From positions 1 through 55,475 of the forward strand of contig JALHPU010000028.1 of assembly GCA_022842325.1 (NCBI GenBank): a stretch of DNA of 55,475 nt, given 5' to 3'. This document shows, piece after piece, positions 27,831-36,892 of the stretch (its first letter is position 1; the number at the start of each line of letters is the position of its first letter). The translations under genes and the position numbers were made by a program. The notes under the pieces are model-generated. The model worked only from the letters and a program-made list of their open reading frames with translations. It ran no database searches and was not told the origin of the DNA. The stretch is from Sulfuritalea sp. GTDB lineage: Bacteria > Pseudomonadota > Gammaproteobacteria > Burkholderiales > Rhodocyclaceae.

Positions 27831-27842
27831 GGTGTCCGGCCC

Positions 27843-28448
27843 CTACTTCCGCTCGCCCTGGATGACTTCAACCAGCTTGACGGCTTCCTGCTCCATTTCG
27901 ACCAGGAAGCCATCTACCAGCGCCCGAAAGTGGCGATAGAAGATCATGCTCGGAATGGCGATGATCAGACCGAATCCGGTGTTGTAGAGCGCCACCGAGA
28001 TGCCGTGCGCCAGGGCCTGGGGATTGGTGCCGGACGATGTCGGCGAACCGAAGATTTCGATCATGCCGACGACGGTTCCGAACAAGCCCATCAAGGGGGC
28101 AATCGAAGCGATGGTGCCCAACGTGGTGAGGAAACGTTCGAGTTCGTGCGCCACGCCGCGCCCCGCTTCCTCGATGGCCTCTTTCATGATCTCGCGCGAA
28201 CTCCTGGCGTTGCGCACGCCGGCGGCAAGCACTTTACCCAGCGGCGAATGCGCCTCGAGCCGTGCCAGTTGCGCGTCCGAGATTCCGTTTTGACGATAGT
28301 CGGCGACCGTGCTTTGCAGCAAACCGACCGGAACGATTTTGGGGCGACGCAGCGCCGCAGCGCGCTCGATGATCAGCGCAACGGCGATGACGGACGCGAA
28401 CAGCAGCGGCCAGATGGGCCAGCCAGCGGCCTGAATGATGGAGAACAC
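27843..28448 (-). CDS. exbB: ExbB/TolQ-type proton channel protein
   Basis: The 201-aa protein has three membrane helices: about residues 10-27, then the pair around SIAPLMGLFGTVVGMIEIF and GFGLIIAIPSMIFY. The LGTIASIAPLMGLFGTVVGM block is the MotA/TolQ/ExbB signature. I chose the GTG at 28448 because GGAG lies nine bases upstream and the protein then starts at the family start. It is the first gene of the exbB-exbD-lpxK-trm112-kdsB run. A cluster of DnaA boxes lies about 190 bases upstream. Confidence 0.92.
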   Translation of the reverse strand: MFSIIQAAGWPIWPLLFASVIAVALIIERAAALRRPKIVPVGLLQSTVADYRQNGISDAQLARLEAHSPLGKVLAAGVRNARSSREIMKEAIEEAGRGVAHELERFLTTLGTIASIAPLMGLFGTVVGMIEIFGSPTSSGTNPQALAHGISVALYNTGFGLIIAIPSMIFYRHFRALVDGFLVEMEQEAVKLVEVIQGERK

Positions 28449-28637
28449 GTGGGGCAACTCCGGTAAGCAGGAAAGCGCGAACTTTAGCCCGAGTGGGCGG
28501 ATTCGGCAACACAAAGTGCGGACGCGGCCGAATACCGCAACCTCTTCAACACTATCCGTTACACCGGAAAGCGCGCCGCTACCGATCGCCAGGGCATCAG
28601 ACGCGGAATTATCGGGAATGAATCACAGGACACCGGC

Positions 28638-28672
28638 TTATCCACAGAACTTGTGGATAAACCTGTGGATCA
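28638..28672. promoter_or_regulatory. Cluster of three DnaA-box-like sequences
   Basis: A perfect TTATCCACA (28638-28646), its perfect inverse TGTGGATAA (28652-28660) and a near match TGTGGATCA (28664-28672) lie within 35 bases, in the 397-bp gap between exbB and xseA. The remainder of the gap shows no gene. Confidence 0.7.
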
Positions 28673-28845
28673 CCATGTGAGTTTTTCACGCAGTCGGCCT
28701 TTTGCGGCTAGTTGCCATTTTTTGCTCAGATCCAGATCCGGCATTTCGTTCGTCCAGGCCTTGCACCCATGACTGCGGAATCTGCGCCGCGTGGCGCAGC
28801 AAGCTGTCTATACTGTGAATTCCCCGGATTCAATCCCTCTGCCCA

Positions 28846-30180
28846 ATGCTCGATCCTGCTACCGTCATCAGCATCAGCGAACTCAATCGTCTGGCCCGCC
28901 AAAGCCTGGAACACACGTTCCCTCTGCTTTGGGTGGCTGGAGAAATCTCCAACCTGACCCGAGCCACCTCCGGTCACGTTTATTTCTCGCTCAAGGACGA
29001 GGGCGCACAGGCGCGTTGCGTGATGTTTCGCGCGCGCGCGCAATCCATTCCCTGGCGACTGGAAAACGGGCAGCAGGTGGAAGCCCGAGCCTTGGTCTCG
29101 CTCTACGAAGCCCGTGGCGAATTCCAGCTGAACATCGAGGCCTTGCGTCGTGCCGGCCTTGGACGGCTGTTCGAAGCCTTCGCTCGACTCAAGGAACGCC
29201 TGCAGGCCGAAGGACTTTTTGCTGCCGAGCGCAGGCGTCCCCTGCCCCGCTTTCCCCGTTGCATCGGGATTGTCAGTTCGCCGCGTGCCGCGGCCTTGCG
29301 TGACGTATTGGTGACCTTGAAGCGTCGGGCGCCCTACCTCGCCGCCATCATCTACCCGACCCCGGTACAGGGCGAGAGCGCCGCCGCGGAAATTGCCAGG
29401 GCACTGGATGTGGCCGGGCGGCGCAATGAGTGCGACGTGCTGCTGATCGTGCGCGGCGGCGGCGGCATCGAAGATCTGTGGGCCTTCAATGAAGAGACCG
29501 TCGCTCGCGCCATAGTGGCCTGCCCGCTGCCGGTGGTCAGCGGAGTGGGCCACGAAACCGACACCACCATCACCGACTATGTTGCAGACCTGCGCGGCGC
29601 AACTCCTACCGCCGCCGCCGAGCTGGCAACCCAGGGATGGTACGAGGCGGCAGCGGAAATCGAGGATCTGGCCGCCGCGCTGGCTCGGGCAATGCAATAC
29701 CGCCTTGGCCGGCAGCAAGAGCAGCTGGATCGCATCTCGTTGCGCCTGGTGCACCCGGCGACACGCCTGGCGCAGGCACGAGACAGGCTGGCACTGCTGG
29801 GTTCGCGCCTGGATGCCACGCTGGCTTACGGCCTGCGCCGGCATCGGCACCGGCTGAACCAGGCGGCCCTTGCGCTCGGCCGCAACATTCCGCGCACCGA
29901 TCGACGCCGAGGACAGCTTGGGCTGCTGTCCCAGCGGCTGGGCACTGCGCTGCGCAATCAGCAGCAGCGGCGCATCAACGCACTCGAAAACGTTGCCGTC
30001 GCGCTCAATCATCTGAATCCGGAAGCGACGCTGGCGCGTGGTTATTCCATCGTTCGGGATGCCGGCGGACGCCTGATCACCGATGCCGCCGTGCTGCATG
30101 CCGGTCAGACCGTCAGCCTGCATCTGGCGCGCGGCAGCGCTGAAGCCAGCATTGTCACCTGCACCTCGACCCCGGATTAA
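28846..30180 (+). CDS. xseA: Exodeoxyribonuclease VII large subunit
   Basis: The 444-aa protein has the XseA plan: an N-terminal OB-fold (ISISELNRLARQSLE, WVAGEISNL, SGHVYFSLKD), the catalytic middle part (CIGIVSSPRAAALRDV, IVRGGGGIEDLWAFN, GVGHETD, ATPTAAAEL) and a long coiled-coil C-terminal half. With XseB it degrades single-stranded DNA into oligonucleotides. No xseB is adjacent. The sodB promoter begins at the base after its stop codon. Confidence 0.96.
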   Translation: MLDPATVISISELNRLARQSLEHTFPLLWVAGEISNLTRATSGHVYFSLKDEGAQARCVMFRARAQSIPWRLENGQQVEARALVSLYEARGEFQLNIEALRRAGLGRLFEAFARLKERLQAEGLFAAERRRPLPRFPRCIGIVSSPRAAALRDVLVTLKRRAPYLAAIIYPTPVQGESAAAEIARALDVAGRRNECDVLLIVRGGGGIEDLWAFNEETVARAIVACPLPVVSGVGHETDTTITDYVADLRGATPTAAAELATQGWYEAAAEIEDLAAALARAMQYRLGRQQEQLDRISLRLVHPATRLAQARDRLALLGSRLDATLAYGLRRHRHRLNQAALALGRNIPRTDRRRGQLGLLSQRLGTALRNQQQRRINALENVAVALNHLNPEATLARGYSIVRDAGGRLITDAAVLHAGQTVSLHLARGSAEASIVTCTSTPD

Positions 30181-30209
30181 TTGCCGTTTGAATTATTCTT
30201 GACTATAAT
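30181..30209 (+). promoter_or_regulatory. Sigma-70 promoter of sodB
   Basis: The -35 TTGCCG (30181-30186) and a perfect -10 TATAAT (30204-30209) are 17 bp apart. The -10 box is buried inside the palindrome described next. Confidence 0.75.
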
Positions 30210-30219
30210 AGTCAACTTC
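30195..30219. promoter_or_regulatory. IscR type 1-like operator over the sodB -10 box
   Basis: The dyad TTGACTA-TAA-TAGTCAA (30199-30215) contains the GACT(R)WWW(Y)AGTC core of E. coli IscR type 1 sites. By my alignment 22 of 25 positions fit that published consensus. Its position over the -10 box predicts repression by the [2Fe-2S] form of IscR. Confidence 0.6.
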
Positions 30220-30253
30220 TCGCACTTCACTTCACCGCAACAGGAGAATCAAA

Positions 30254-30838
30254 ATGGAACATACCCTCCCGCCCCTGCCCTACGCGATGGACGCGCTCGC
30301 TCCGCATATCTCGAAGGAAACCTTCGAATATCACTATGGCAAGCACCATCAAGCGTATGCGACCAATCTCAATAACCTGATCAAGGGCACCGAGTACGAG
30401 ACCCTCGACCTCGAGGCCATCGTCAAGAAAGCTCCCGCCGGCGGCATTTTCAACAATTCGGCGCAAGTGTGGAATCACAGCTTTTTTTGGAACAGCATGA
30501 AAGTCGGCGGTGGCGGCACGCCGACCGGCGCCCTGGCTGATGCGATCAACAAAAAATGGGGCAGCTTCGACGAGTTCAAGAAGGCCTTCCAGGCATCGGC
30601 CGTGGGTAATTTCGGTTCCGGCTGGACCTGGCTGGTGAAGAAGCCGGATGGTTCGGTAGATATCGTCAATACTTCAGCCGCCGGTACGCCGCTGAACTCC
30701 GAGAACAAAGCCTTGCTGACTATCGATGTCTGGGAACACGCGTATTACATCGACTACCGCAATGCCCGCCCCAAGTTTGTCGAAACCTTCCTTGCTTCAT
30801 TGGCAAACTGGGATTTCGCGGCAAAGAATTTCGCCTGA
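30254..30838 (+). CDS. sodB: Iron superoxide dismutase
   Basis: The 194-aa enzyme converts superoxide to O2 and H2O2. Metal ligands are visible: His27 (EYHYGKHH), His75 (VWNHSFFW), Asp158 and His162 (DVWEHAYY). The active-site Gln sits in the N-terminal half (NNSAQVWNH), as in Fe-type enzymes, so iron rather than manganese is predicted. AGGAG lies nine bases before the ATG. The VGGGGTPTG loop coincides with a dispersed-repeat copy. A strong terminator follows. Confidence 0.96.
   Translation: MEHTLPPLPYAMDALAPHISKETFEYHYGKHHQAYATNLNNLIKGTEYETLDLEAIVKKAPAGGIFNNSAQVWNHSFFWNSMKVGGGGTPTGALADAINKKWGSFDEFKKAFQASAVGNFGSGWTWLVKKPDGSVDIVNTSAAGTPLNSENKALLTIDVWEHAYYIDYRNARPKFVETFLASLANWDFAAKNFA
30502..30523 (+). 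repeat. Dispersed 22-bp repeat, copy 8 (inside sodB)
   Basis: It matches 20 of 22 consensus bases and encodes VGGGGTP in a surface loop. The loop is Gly-rich in most Fe-SODs, so similarity by chance is possible. Confidence 0.35.
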
Positions 30839-30875
30839 TCGCGCACCACGTCACGGAATTGAAGTCGCAATTAAC

Positions 30876-30900
30876 AAAGGGCGCCGCAGAGGCGCCCTTT
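30876..30900. terminator. Terminator after sodB
   Basis: AAAGGGCGCC and GGCGCCCTTT form a perfect 10-bp stem with a GCAGA loop. Confidence 0.85.
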
Positions 30901-30925
30901 GCCGCTGGATGACCGGGAAATCGAT

Positions 30926-31126
30926 ATGGAATCGAGAATTGCCGAACTCGAACTCAAGCTCAATCTCAGCGAGGATCACCTCGAAGAGCTGAATCGCACG
31001 GTGTTTCGTCAGCAGCGGCAGATCGATCTGCTGCAGGAGCAGATTCGGGAACTGTACCTGCTGATGCAGGCGGCGGAACCCGGCGAACCGCGCAATCTAC
31101 GCGACGAGATACCTCCACATTACTGA
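30926..31126 (+). CDS. slyX: SlyX-family coiled-coil protein
   Basis: The 66-aa protein is a coiled coil (ESRIAELELKLNLSEDHLEE, then VFRQQRQIDLLQEQIREL) ending in PPHY, as in SlyX. Its function is unknown; in E. coli it lies beside the slyD peptidyl-prolyl isomerase, which is absent here. I chose the ATG at 30926, where the family starts. The sodB terminator lies between it and sodB. Confidence 0.88.
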   Translation: MESRIAELELKLNLSEDHLEELNRTVFRQQRQIDLLQEQIRELYLLMQAAEPGEPRNLRDEIPPHY

Positions 31127-31201
31127 ATTGACGCGTGGCATTGCCGGATGGTGCAATGCCACACTTGGTACTGGGCGCAGGCTGCCCGTCTCCGGGCTTT
31201 G

Positions 31202-31648
31202 TCAGCGGCCGGACGGTGCCTTTTCGATCCCGCCTATGCTGAATCCAGCACCGAGACCACGACTCTTGAACCACCCCAGATTCATCTCGAGCGCATAGCG
31301 CGCCGGTTTGAGGGAGCAATGGTTTTCCTCGGTCCTGGGCTTCATGTCCTCGACGTTGATGATTTTCCCTTTCTCATCGAGGAAGGCCACCGACAGCGGC
31401 ACCAGCGTGTTGCGCATCCACATGCAGTGTTCTGCAGCCTCGGGGAACACGAACAGCATGCCGCGCTGGGGCGCCATGAAGGTCCGTAACATCATCCCGG
31501 TCTGACGGCTTGCAGGAGTGGCGGCGACCTCGGCCTCGATGCGGTGCATGCCCGCGGACAATTCGAGCAGAGGCAATTGTGGCTGCTGGGCCCATCCAGG
31601 CACGGCAATTACCAGCGATGCCGCAAGCAGCACCTTCCTCAAGAACAC
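31202..31648 (-). CDS. DUF192-family exported protein
   Basis: The 148-aa protein has a signal peptide (LRKVLLAASLVIAVPGWAQ) and a DUF192 domain: IEAEVAATPASRQTGMMLR, GMLFVFPEAAEHCMWMRNTL and PLSVAFLDEKGKIINV. The family is small and mostly periplasmic, with no settled function. The GTG at 31648 is preferred because AAGGAG lies just upstream and the signal peptide then starts correctly; a longer frame to 31771 adds an unlikely N-terminus. No partner gene is adjacent. Confidence 0.85.
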   Translation of the reverse strand: MFLRKVLLAASLVIAVPGWAQQPQLPLLELSAGMHRIEAEVAATPASRQTGMMLRTFMAPQRGMLFVFPEAAEHCMWMRNTLVPLSVAFLDEKGKIINVEDMKPRTEENHCSLKPARYALEMNLGWFKSRGLGAGFSIGGIEKAPSGR

Positions 31649-31822
31649 GATCAATCTCCTTCGCCGCAATCGGGAAACATATATTGATTCAAGTGCCCAG
31701 GATCCCGACCTGCTTCTTCGTTCCGGGCCATGACAGAACCGGCACAACGCTTGATAGCATACTTTAGCCAATAAACTTCGACCGAATCGGCAGGTAAATC
31801 ACCTAAGCCAAACTCAGCGCAA

Positions 31823-31850
31823 AAAAATGGCAGGTTACCCTGCCATTTTT
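31823..31850. terminator. Terminator after the alanine/lysine-rich gene
   Basis: AAAAATGGCAGG and CCTGCCATTTTT form a perfect 12-bp stem with a TTAC loop. It works in both directions, serving the minus-strand gene at 31867 and shielding the DUF192 gene region. Confidence 0.88.
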
Positions 31851-31866
31851 CTCGCGAACCAGAAAA

Positions 31867-32100
31867 TTACTTGGCTGCGTTAGCCTTCTTGGCCTTCTTG
31901 GCCTTCTTGGCTTTCTTTTCAGCCTTGGCCGGAGCGGCATCGGCCTTGGCGGCAGGAGCAGCCGCAGCCGGAGCAGCGGCAGCCGGAGCAGCGGCAGCCG
32001 GAGCAGCCTTCTTTTCATCCTTCATGGCGCCACCATGCGAGGCAGCGAAAGCGGAAGTGGCAATCAGGCCGGCAAACAAGGTAACGAGAAGCTTGTTCAA
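31867..32100 (-). CDS. Small exported Ala/Pro/Lys-rich protein
   Basis: The 77-aa protein has a clean signal peptide ([19 protein letters not shown]) and a mature part of low complexity. This consists of three near-identical AAPAA units, an APAKA stretch and a lysine-rich tail of KAKKAK repeats. It starts with TTG, six bases after AAAGGA, and the TTG overlaps the stop of the rluE gene (TTGA). The tail resembles histone-H1-like or PhaP-like basic sequences, but a signal peptide argues for a periplasmic or secreted polycation. Function is unknown. Confidence 0.75.
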   Translation of the reverse strand: MNKLLVTLFAGLIATSAFAASHGGAMKDEKKAAPAAAAPAAAAPAAAAPAAKADAAPAKAEKKAKKAKKAKKANAAK

Positions 32101-32741
32101 GGTGTTTCCTTTCGTTTCTGAGTAGATGGATTGTTATAAACGCCTCGGTGTTTCGCGGCGTTGGATGAATTAACGCGCCGCTTTACATCCGGTTGACCTT
32201 GGATTTCGTACTCGCGCCACTGACCCGGCGCGAGCCCCTCCAGAGTCCAATCGCCTACCGCCCAGCGAATCAGCCTCAGTGTCGGCAGTCCGACGCATGC
32301 GGTCATGCGTCTGACTTGACGATTCTTGCCCTCTGCCAGCACCAGTTCCAGCCAACTGGTCGGGATCAACTGCCGATGACGGATAGGCGGCTTCCGCTCC
32401 CAAAGATTCTCCGGCTCGGCAATCCGGCGCACTTTGCAGGGGCGCGTCACGAAATCACCCAGATCAACTCCAGCCGAGAGTTTCAGCAGGGCATCATCCG
32501 CAGCTTCACCTTCAACCTGCGCGCAGTAGCGCTTCGGCAACTTGTGGCCGGGGTCGGCAATCCTTGCCTGCAAGGCGCCATCGTCGGTCAATACGACCAA
32601 GCCCTCGGAATCGGCATCCAGTCGGCCGGCGGCATATACCTTGGGTACCGGAATGTAGTCGGCAAGCGTCGGCCGCCCTTGCGCATCCGTGAACTGGGTG
32701 AGCACGCCGTAGGGCTTGTTGAACAGAATGAGGCGACTCAA
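32097..32741 (-). CDS. rluE: 23S rRNA pseudouridine synthase, RluE-like
   Basis: The 214-aa enzyme belongs to the RsuA/RluE family: [17 protein letters not shown], catalytic-aspartate motif [25 protein letters not shown] and [10 protein letters not shown]. RluE converts U2457 of 23S rRNA to pseudouridine in E. coli. The N-terminal S4 domain of RsuA is absent, as in RluE. The start codon is TTG and overlaps the aceK stop (TTGA). The last 30 residues (from DVKRRVNSS) are an extension without family similarity. Confidence 0.9.
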   Translation of the reverse strand: MSRLILFNKPYGVLTQFTDAQGRPTLADYIPVPKVYAAGRLDADSEGLVVLTDDGALQARIADPGHKLPKRYCAQVEGEAADDALLKLSAGVDLGDFVTRPCKVRRIAEPENLWERKPPIRHRQLIPTSWLELVLAEGKNRQVRRMTACVGLPTLRLIRWAVGDWTLEGLAPGQWREYEIQGQPDVKRRVNSSNAAKHRGVYNNPSTQKRKETP

Positions 32742-34510
32742 GCGGGACAGCCGTTGCCAAAAAGGTTACAGAAGCGTTGCGATTCCGGGTATGGGAAGAA
32801 ATCCTGCACCGCACCATTACGAATCTGCTCCTGGGTGTTCTGCCAGAACGCAACGTCGAACAGATCCGGGTGGTGGCGCATGAAAGCGTCTCGAATCCTG
32901 TCCGACACCAACAGGAAGGTTGCGAACTCTTCCGGAAACACATCGAGGCGCGACACCGAGTACCAGACCTCCCCTGACATCTCGGCTTCGAAATTCGGCG
33001 GCGGCGGAATGCGCCGAAACTTGCAGTCGGTCATGTATTCGATTTCATCGTAATCGTAAAACACCACGCGACCGTAACGCGTAACGCCGAAATTCTTCCA
33101 AAGCATGTCACCAGGGAAGATATTGGCGATGGCAAGCTCCCGAATCGCGTTGCCGTACTCGCTGACGGCATGCTCCACCAGATCGCTACGCCCCGCCTTT
33201 TCAGCTTTCTCGAGATAAAGGTTGAGCGGCTCCATGCGTCTTTCGATGTACAGATGCTTGATGATCAGGTCGCCACCGTCCTCTTCCATCAGCGACGGAA
33301 CTTCCTTGTACAGCTCATCGATCAGTTCCTGGGAAAATCGCTTGCGGGGCAGTGCAACCTTTGAGAATTCGAGCGTATCCGCCATGCGGCCGACCCGATC
33401 CACCTGCTTTACCAACTGATATTTGCGTCGCACGGTGTCGTGATCGACCTCTTTGGACGCGCCGAAAACATCCTTGATGACCTTGAACACATAAGGGTAG
33501 GACGGCAGGGTAAACACCAGCATGACCAGACCCGGAATCCCCGGTGCGACGATGAACTGGTCCGCCGAGTGATGAAGATGAAAAATGAGGTCGCGGAAGA
33601 ACATGGTCTTGCCCTGCTTGCCCAGTCCCAGCATGGTGTAAAGCTCGGAACGCGGCTTGTTGGGCATGATGGAACGCAAGAACTGGACGTAGCCCGAAGG
33701 CACGTCCATGTCCACCATGAAATAGGCACGTGACAGGGAAAACAGCACCGCAATCCGCCAGGCATCGAGGATGATCGTATCGAGGTGGAGTTTGCCTTCG
33801 GGAGTATGCAATACGGGGATCGTGAACGGATACTCCTGCGCACCGTTGACCGCCTTGCCGATCACGTACGCACCCTTGTTGCGATAGAAAGCCGAATTCA
33901 GCACCTGTATCTGCAGATTGGCTTCACGCGCCGGGATGGTGCCGAGATGAGCCTCGATACTTCGCAAAATGAAATCCACGTCGCGATCCAGATCGTCGAA
34001 CTCACGCGTCCATCCGAAATCGACAAATACCTGGCGAATCGACGCGCGAAAGCCGGATTCGTTAGGGTAGTAGCAACGATAGGTCGGAGGATCCGACTCG
34101 ATATACTCGGTTGATACTGCAGGTCGCACGAAAATGAAATCATTGTGGAAATAAGTGCGGTGCAGTATCTGGCAGAACACCGAATTGAAGAAGGTTTCGG
34201 CTAGCTCCGGCTGCTTGTGGTTCGTCAGCAGATCGATGTACTGCAGCTTTGCCTGCCGCCACACGGCATCGCCCAGGGTGTCGGCGAGAAACTCGCAGTG
34301 CAGTCGTTCGGTGGTTTCTCTGACACGATCATCATAGAACTGAATACGATCGCGCACCGCCTGCTGAACGTCCTGCCAACGCGCCTGATCGAAGCGCTGC
34401 TTGGCGAGCGCCGAACTCTCGTGAAACAGGTGGTAGTGCCTGTTGAAACCATCGACCAGGACCCGGGCGATGGATGCGGCGATCAGGTCATCAGAGTGGC
34501 CAGCGTTCAT
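32738..34510 (-). CDS. aceK: Isocitrate dehydrogenase kinase/phosphatase
   Basis: The 590-aa bifunctional enzyme phosphorylates and dephosphorylates isocitrate dehydrogenase, directing isocitrate to the TCA cycle or the glyoxylate shunt. Family motifs are [38 protein letters not shown] and the ATP site around [32 protein letters not shown] follows. I chose the ATG at 34510 ([10 protein letters not shown]). It is divergent from its own target gene icd, 162 bases away, and is followed by rluE with a four-base overlap. Confidence 0.96.
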   Translation of the reverse strand: MNAGHSDDLIAASIARVLVDGFNRHYHLFHESSALAKQRFDQARWQDVQQAVRDRIQFYDDRVRETTERLHCEFLADTLGDAVWRQAKLQYIDLLTNHKQPELAETFFNSVFCQILHRTYFHNDFIFVRPAVSTEYIESDPPTYRCYYPNESGFRASIRQVFVDFGWTREFDDLDRDVDFILRSIEAHLGTIPAREANLQIQVLNSAFYRNKGAYVIGKAVNGAQEYPFTIPVLHTPEGKLHLDTIILDAWRIAVLFSLSRAYFMVDMDVPSGYVQFLRSIMPNKPRSELYTMLGLGKQGKTMFFRDLIFHLHHSADQFIVAPGIPGLVMLVFTLPSYPYVFKVIKDVFGASKEVDHDTVRRKYQLVKQVDRVGRMADTLEFSKVALPRKRFSQELIDELYKEVPSLMEEDGGDLIIKHLYIERRMEPLNLYLEKAEKAGRSDLVEHAVSEYGNAIRELAIANIFPGDMLWKNFGVTRYGRVVFYDYDEIEYMTDCKFRRIPPPPNFEAEMSGEVWYSVSRLDVFPEEFATFLLVSDRIRDAFMRHHPDLFDVAFWQNTQEQIRNGAVQDFFPYPESQRFCNLFGNGCPA

Positions 34511-34672
34511 GTTGCAGAATTCCGGAAGCTTCACCCGCGGGATTCTACCAGCGGGCTCCACCGCCACTGAAAGCGGCGCGCGACTGGAGCCATGCGTATT
34601 TTTGGAGGATAATCAAACGCGATTCTTTCAGCATTCCTCTCGACTTCCCACACACTCAATATCGGAGCAGGC

Positions 34673-35902
34673 ATGAGCACTTCCCTTATCAAAGTTCCCG
34701 CGCAGGGCCAGAAAATTATTCCCGGCCAACCGATTCCCGACAATCCTGTCATTCCCTTCATCGAGGGCGATGGCATTGGCGTGGATATCACGCCGGTCAT
34801 GCAGAAGGTGGTAGATGCCGCAGTCCTGAAATCCTACGGAGGCAAGCGCAAGATTTCCTGGATGGAAGTCTATGCCGGCGAAAAGGCGACCCGACTTTAC
34901 GGACCCGATGTCTGGTTGCCCGCTGAAACGATTACGGCCTGCAAGGATTATTCGGTTTCCATCAAGGGGCCGCTGACAACGCCGGTAGGCGGGGGCATTC
35001 GTTCGCTCAACGTCGCCTTGCGACAGGAGATGGATTTGTATCAGTGCGTGCGCCCGGTACGCTATTTCAAGGGTATCCCGTCGCCGCTAAAGGACCCGAG
35101 CAAGACCGACATGGTGATTTTCCGCGAGAACACCGAAGACATTTACTGCGGCATCGAATGGCAGGCTGAATCGGCGCCGGCTAAGAAACTCATCAAGTTT
35201 CTGCAAGAGGAAATGGGCGTCAGCAAAATTCGTTTCCCGAACACCTCGGGCATCGGCATCAAGCCGGTCTCCCGCGAAGGAACCGAGCGCCTGATGCGGG
35301 CAGCCGTCAACTACGCGATTGCCAACAAGCGCAAGTCGGTGACGATTGTACACAAGGGCAACATCATGAAATATACGGAAGGCGGCTTCCGTGACTGGGC
35401 ATACGCCCTGGCGAAGAACGAATTCGGTGGCGTAGAAATCGATGGTGGCCCCTGGCTCAAGTTGCCCAACGGCATTGTCATCAAGGACGCCATTGCCGAC
35501 GCGTTCTTGCAGCAGATTCTCCTGCGCCCGGCCGAGTATGACGTCATCGCCACACTCAACCTGAATGGCGACTATATCTCCGATGCGCTGGCTGCACAGG
35601 TGGGTGGCATTGGCATCGCTCCGGGTGCCAACATTTCGGATCTCTACGCATGTTTCGAAGCGACTCACGGTACTGCGCCCAAATACGCAGGCAAGGACTA
35701 TGTGAATCCGGGATCGCTGATTCTCTCCGCGGAGATGATGCTGCGTCACATGGGCTGGACTGAAGCGGCGGACCTCATCATCAAGTCGATGGAAGCCGCG
35801 ATCGGCGACAAGGTAGTGACTTACGACTTTGCCCGTCTGATGGAAGGTGCCAAGGAAGTCAAATGCTCGGCTTTCGGCCAGGCCATGATCGACCGCATGT
35901 AA
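34673..35902 (+). CDS. icd: Isocitrate dehydrogenase (NADP)
   Basis: The 409-aa enzyme oxidatively decarboxylates isocitrate to 2-oxoglutarate. The regulatory phosphorylation site is intact: [13 protein letters not shown] carries the Ser equivalent to Ser113 of E. coli, the target of Ace[25 protein letters not shown] and [19 protein letters not shown] are also present. GGAGCAGGC precedes the ATG. It is divergent from aceK and ends in a strong terminator. Confidence 0.97.
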   Translation: MSTSLIKVPAQGQKIIPGQPIPDNPVIPFIEGDGIGVDITPVMQKVVDAAVLKSYGGKRKISWMEVYAGEKATRLYGPDVWLPAETITACKDYSVSIKGPLTTPVGGGIRSLNVALRQEMDLYQCVRPVRYFKGIPSPLKDPSKTDMVIFRENTEDIYCGIEWQAESAPAKKLIKFLQEEMGVSKIRFPNTSGIGIKPVSREGTERLMRAAVNYAIANKRKSVTIVHKGNIMKYTEGGFRDWAYALAKNEFGGVEIDGGPWLKLPNGIVIKDAIADAFLQQILLRPAEYDVIATLNLNGDYISDALAAQVGGIGIAPGANISDLYACFEATHGTAPKYAGKDYVNPGSLILSAEMMLRHMGWTEAADLIIKSMEAAIGDKVVTYDFARLMEGAKEVKCSAFGQAMIDRM

Positions 35903-35925
35903 TTCACAAAACCAGTCGCAACAAA

Positions 35926-35967
35926 AACAAAGCCCGCCTGATTTGCATCAGGCGGGCTTTGTTTTTT
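35926..35967 (+). terminator. Rho-independent terminator of icd
   Basis: CAAAGCCCGCCTGAT and ATCAGGCGGGCTTTG form a perfect 15-bp stem with a TTGC loop and a TTTTTT tail. Confidence 0.95.
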
Positions 35968-36003
35968 CGGGGCCGATTTACCCGGCCGCCGATAAACTCA
36001 ACA

Positions 36004-36207
36004 TCAGGGCTTCTGAATATTCGACGCCTGCTTGCCTTTGGGGCCTTGCACCACGTCAAACGTTACCTTGTCACCTTCCTTCAGCGACTTGAAGCCGGCC
36101 ATGTTGATAGCCGAGAAATGCGCGAAAAGATCTTCGCTACCGTCATCCGGGGTGATGAAACCAAAACCCTTGGCGTCGTTGAACCACTTAACTGTACCAG
36201 TTGCCAT
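36004..36207 (-). CDS. cspA: Cold-shock-family RNA chaperone
   Basis: The 67-aa CspA-type protein has both RNA-binding motifs: [13 protein letters not shown] (RNP1 KGFGFI) and LFAHFSAI (RNP2-like). It binds single-stranded nucleic acid and melts RNA structure. Several paralogues usually exist, so the precise name is provisional. The upstream 293 bases hold no gene and a plausible promoter far from the ATG, so a long leader is likely. Confidence 0.95.
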   Translation of the reverse strand: MATGTVKWFNDAKGFGFITPDDGSEDLFAHFSAINMAGFKSLKEGDKVTFDVVQGPKGKQASNIQKP

Positions 36208-36500
36208 GTAACTTTTTCCTTAATCAAAAACGAACGAATCGGCCACCGCTGCGGGCTGCAAAACACCGCACCCCGGCCGGGGCATGTTTGAGTTTCAAAG
36301 TCGGACGAGCAGAGGGGGCCAAGCGGCGATTCAGAGGAGCTGCTATTTGACAGGCTGTGAGACGACCGTAGGTCACTGCGGGGGATTTTGAACTAAACAC
36401 GTTTCGCGTTTTACGCACATTGTCAAGCAGCGTCAACAACTTTCGATGTTGCATCGCACATTTCAGCCTCTTGCATATCGGCTGATCATCCCAAAATGCA
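36208..36500 (-). promoter_or_regulatory. Long non-coding leader/promoter region of the cold-shock gene
   Basis: Minus-strand boxes TTGACG (36431-36436) and TAAAAC are 17 bp apart, giving a leader of about 200 nt. A second TTGACA (36421-36426) overlaps the region. Cold-shock genes commonly carry 100-200-nt structured leaders that control translation by temperature. No known leader motif was matched. Confidence 0.45.
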
Positions 36501-36537
36501 TTGAGGTCGGTGCCGTATTCCCCTCCTTTTCGAGGTG

Positions 36538-36565
36538 TTGAACTGTGTGGGAATCACATTAGAAT
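36538..36565 (+). promoter_or_regulatory. Sigma-70 promoter of clpS, probably leaderless
   Basis: TTGAAC (36538-36543) and TAGAAT (36560-36565) are 16 bp apart. The expected start of transcription falls at or next to the clpS ATG at 36572, and no Shine-Dalgarno precedes that ATG. Confidence 0.5.
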
Positions 36566-36571
36566 CGAATC

Positions 36572-36892
36572 ATGGCTACACGCAAGCAAGTCGGACCGGA
36601 GGGCGGCGCTGTATTGGCGCCGGAGCAGAGTCGCACCAAGCCGCCTCCCATGTTCAAGGTGCTGCTACTCAACGACGATTTCACGCCGATGGATTTTGTG
36701 GTGGTCGTACTGGAGAAGTTTTTTGGTTTGTCGCGAGAGCAGTCTACGCAAGTCATGCTCAAGGTGCATCGCGAAGGAAAAGGCGCCTGCGGAGTGTACC
36801 CTCGCGATGTTGCCGCGACTAAGGTTGAACAGGTAAGTGAGTATGCGCGCCGACACCAGCATCCGCTGGCTTGCGTGATGGAGGAAAACTGA
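36572..36892 (+). CDS. clpS: ATP-dependent Clp protease adaptor ClpS
   Basis: The 106-aa adaptor has the ClpS core: [18 protein letters not shown], then [20 protein letters not shown] and the C-terminal KVEQV helix. It binds proteins with destabilising N-terminal residues and hands them to ClpA (N-end rule). Its stop overlaps the clpA start by one base (TGATG). No Shine-Dalgarno is visible, and the -10 box lies only six bases upstream, so the mRNA may be leaderless. Confidence 0.95.
   Translation: MATRKQVGPEGGAVLAPEQSRTKPPPMFKVLLLNDDFTPMDFVVVVLEKFFGLSREQSTQVMLKVHREGKGACGVYPRDVAATKVEQVSEYARRHQHPLACVMEEN

Noticed and set aside
28638..28672. DnaA boxes as a chromosomal replication origin
   Set aside because: No dnaA, dnaN, gidA or parAB neighbour, and no long A/T-rich unwinding region.
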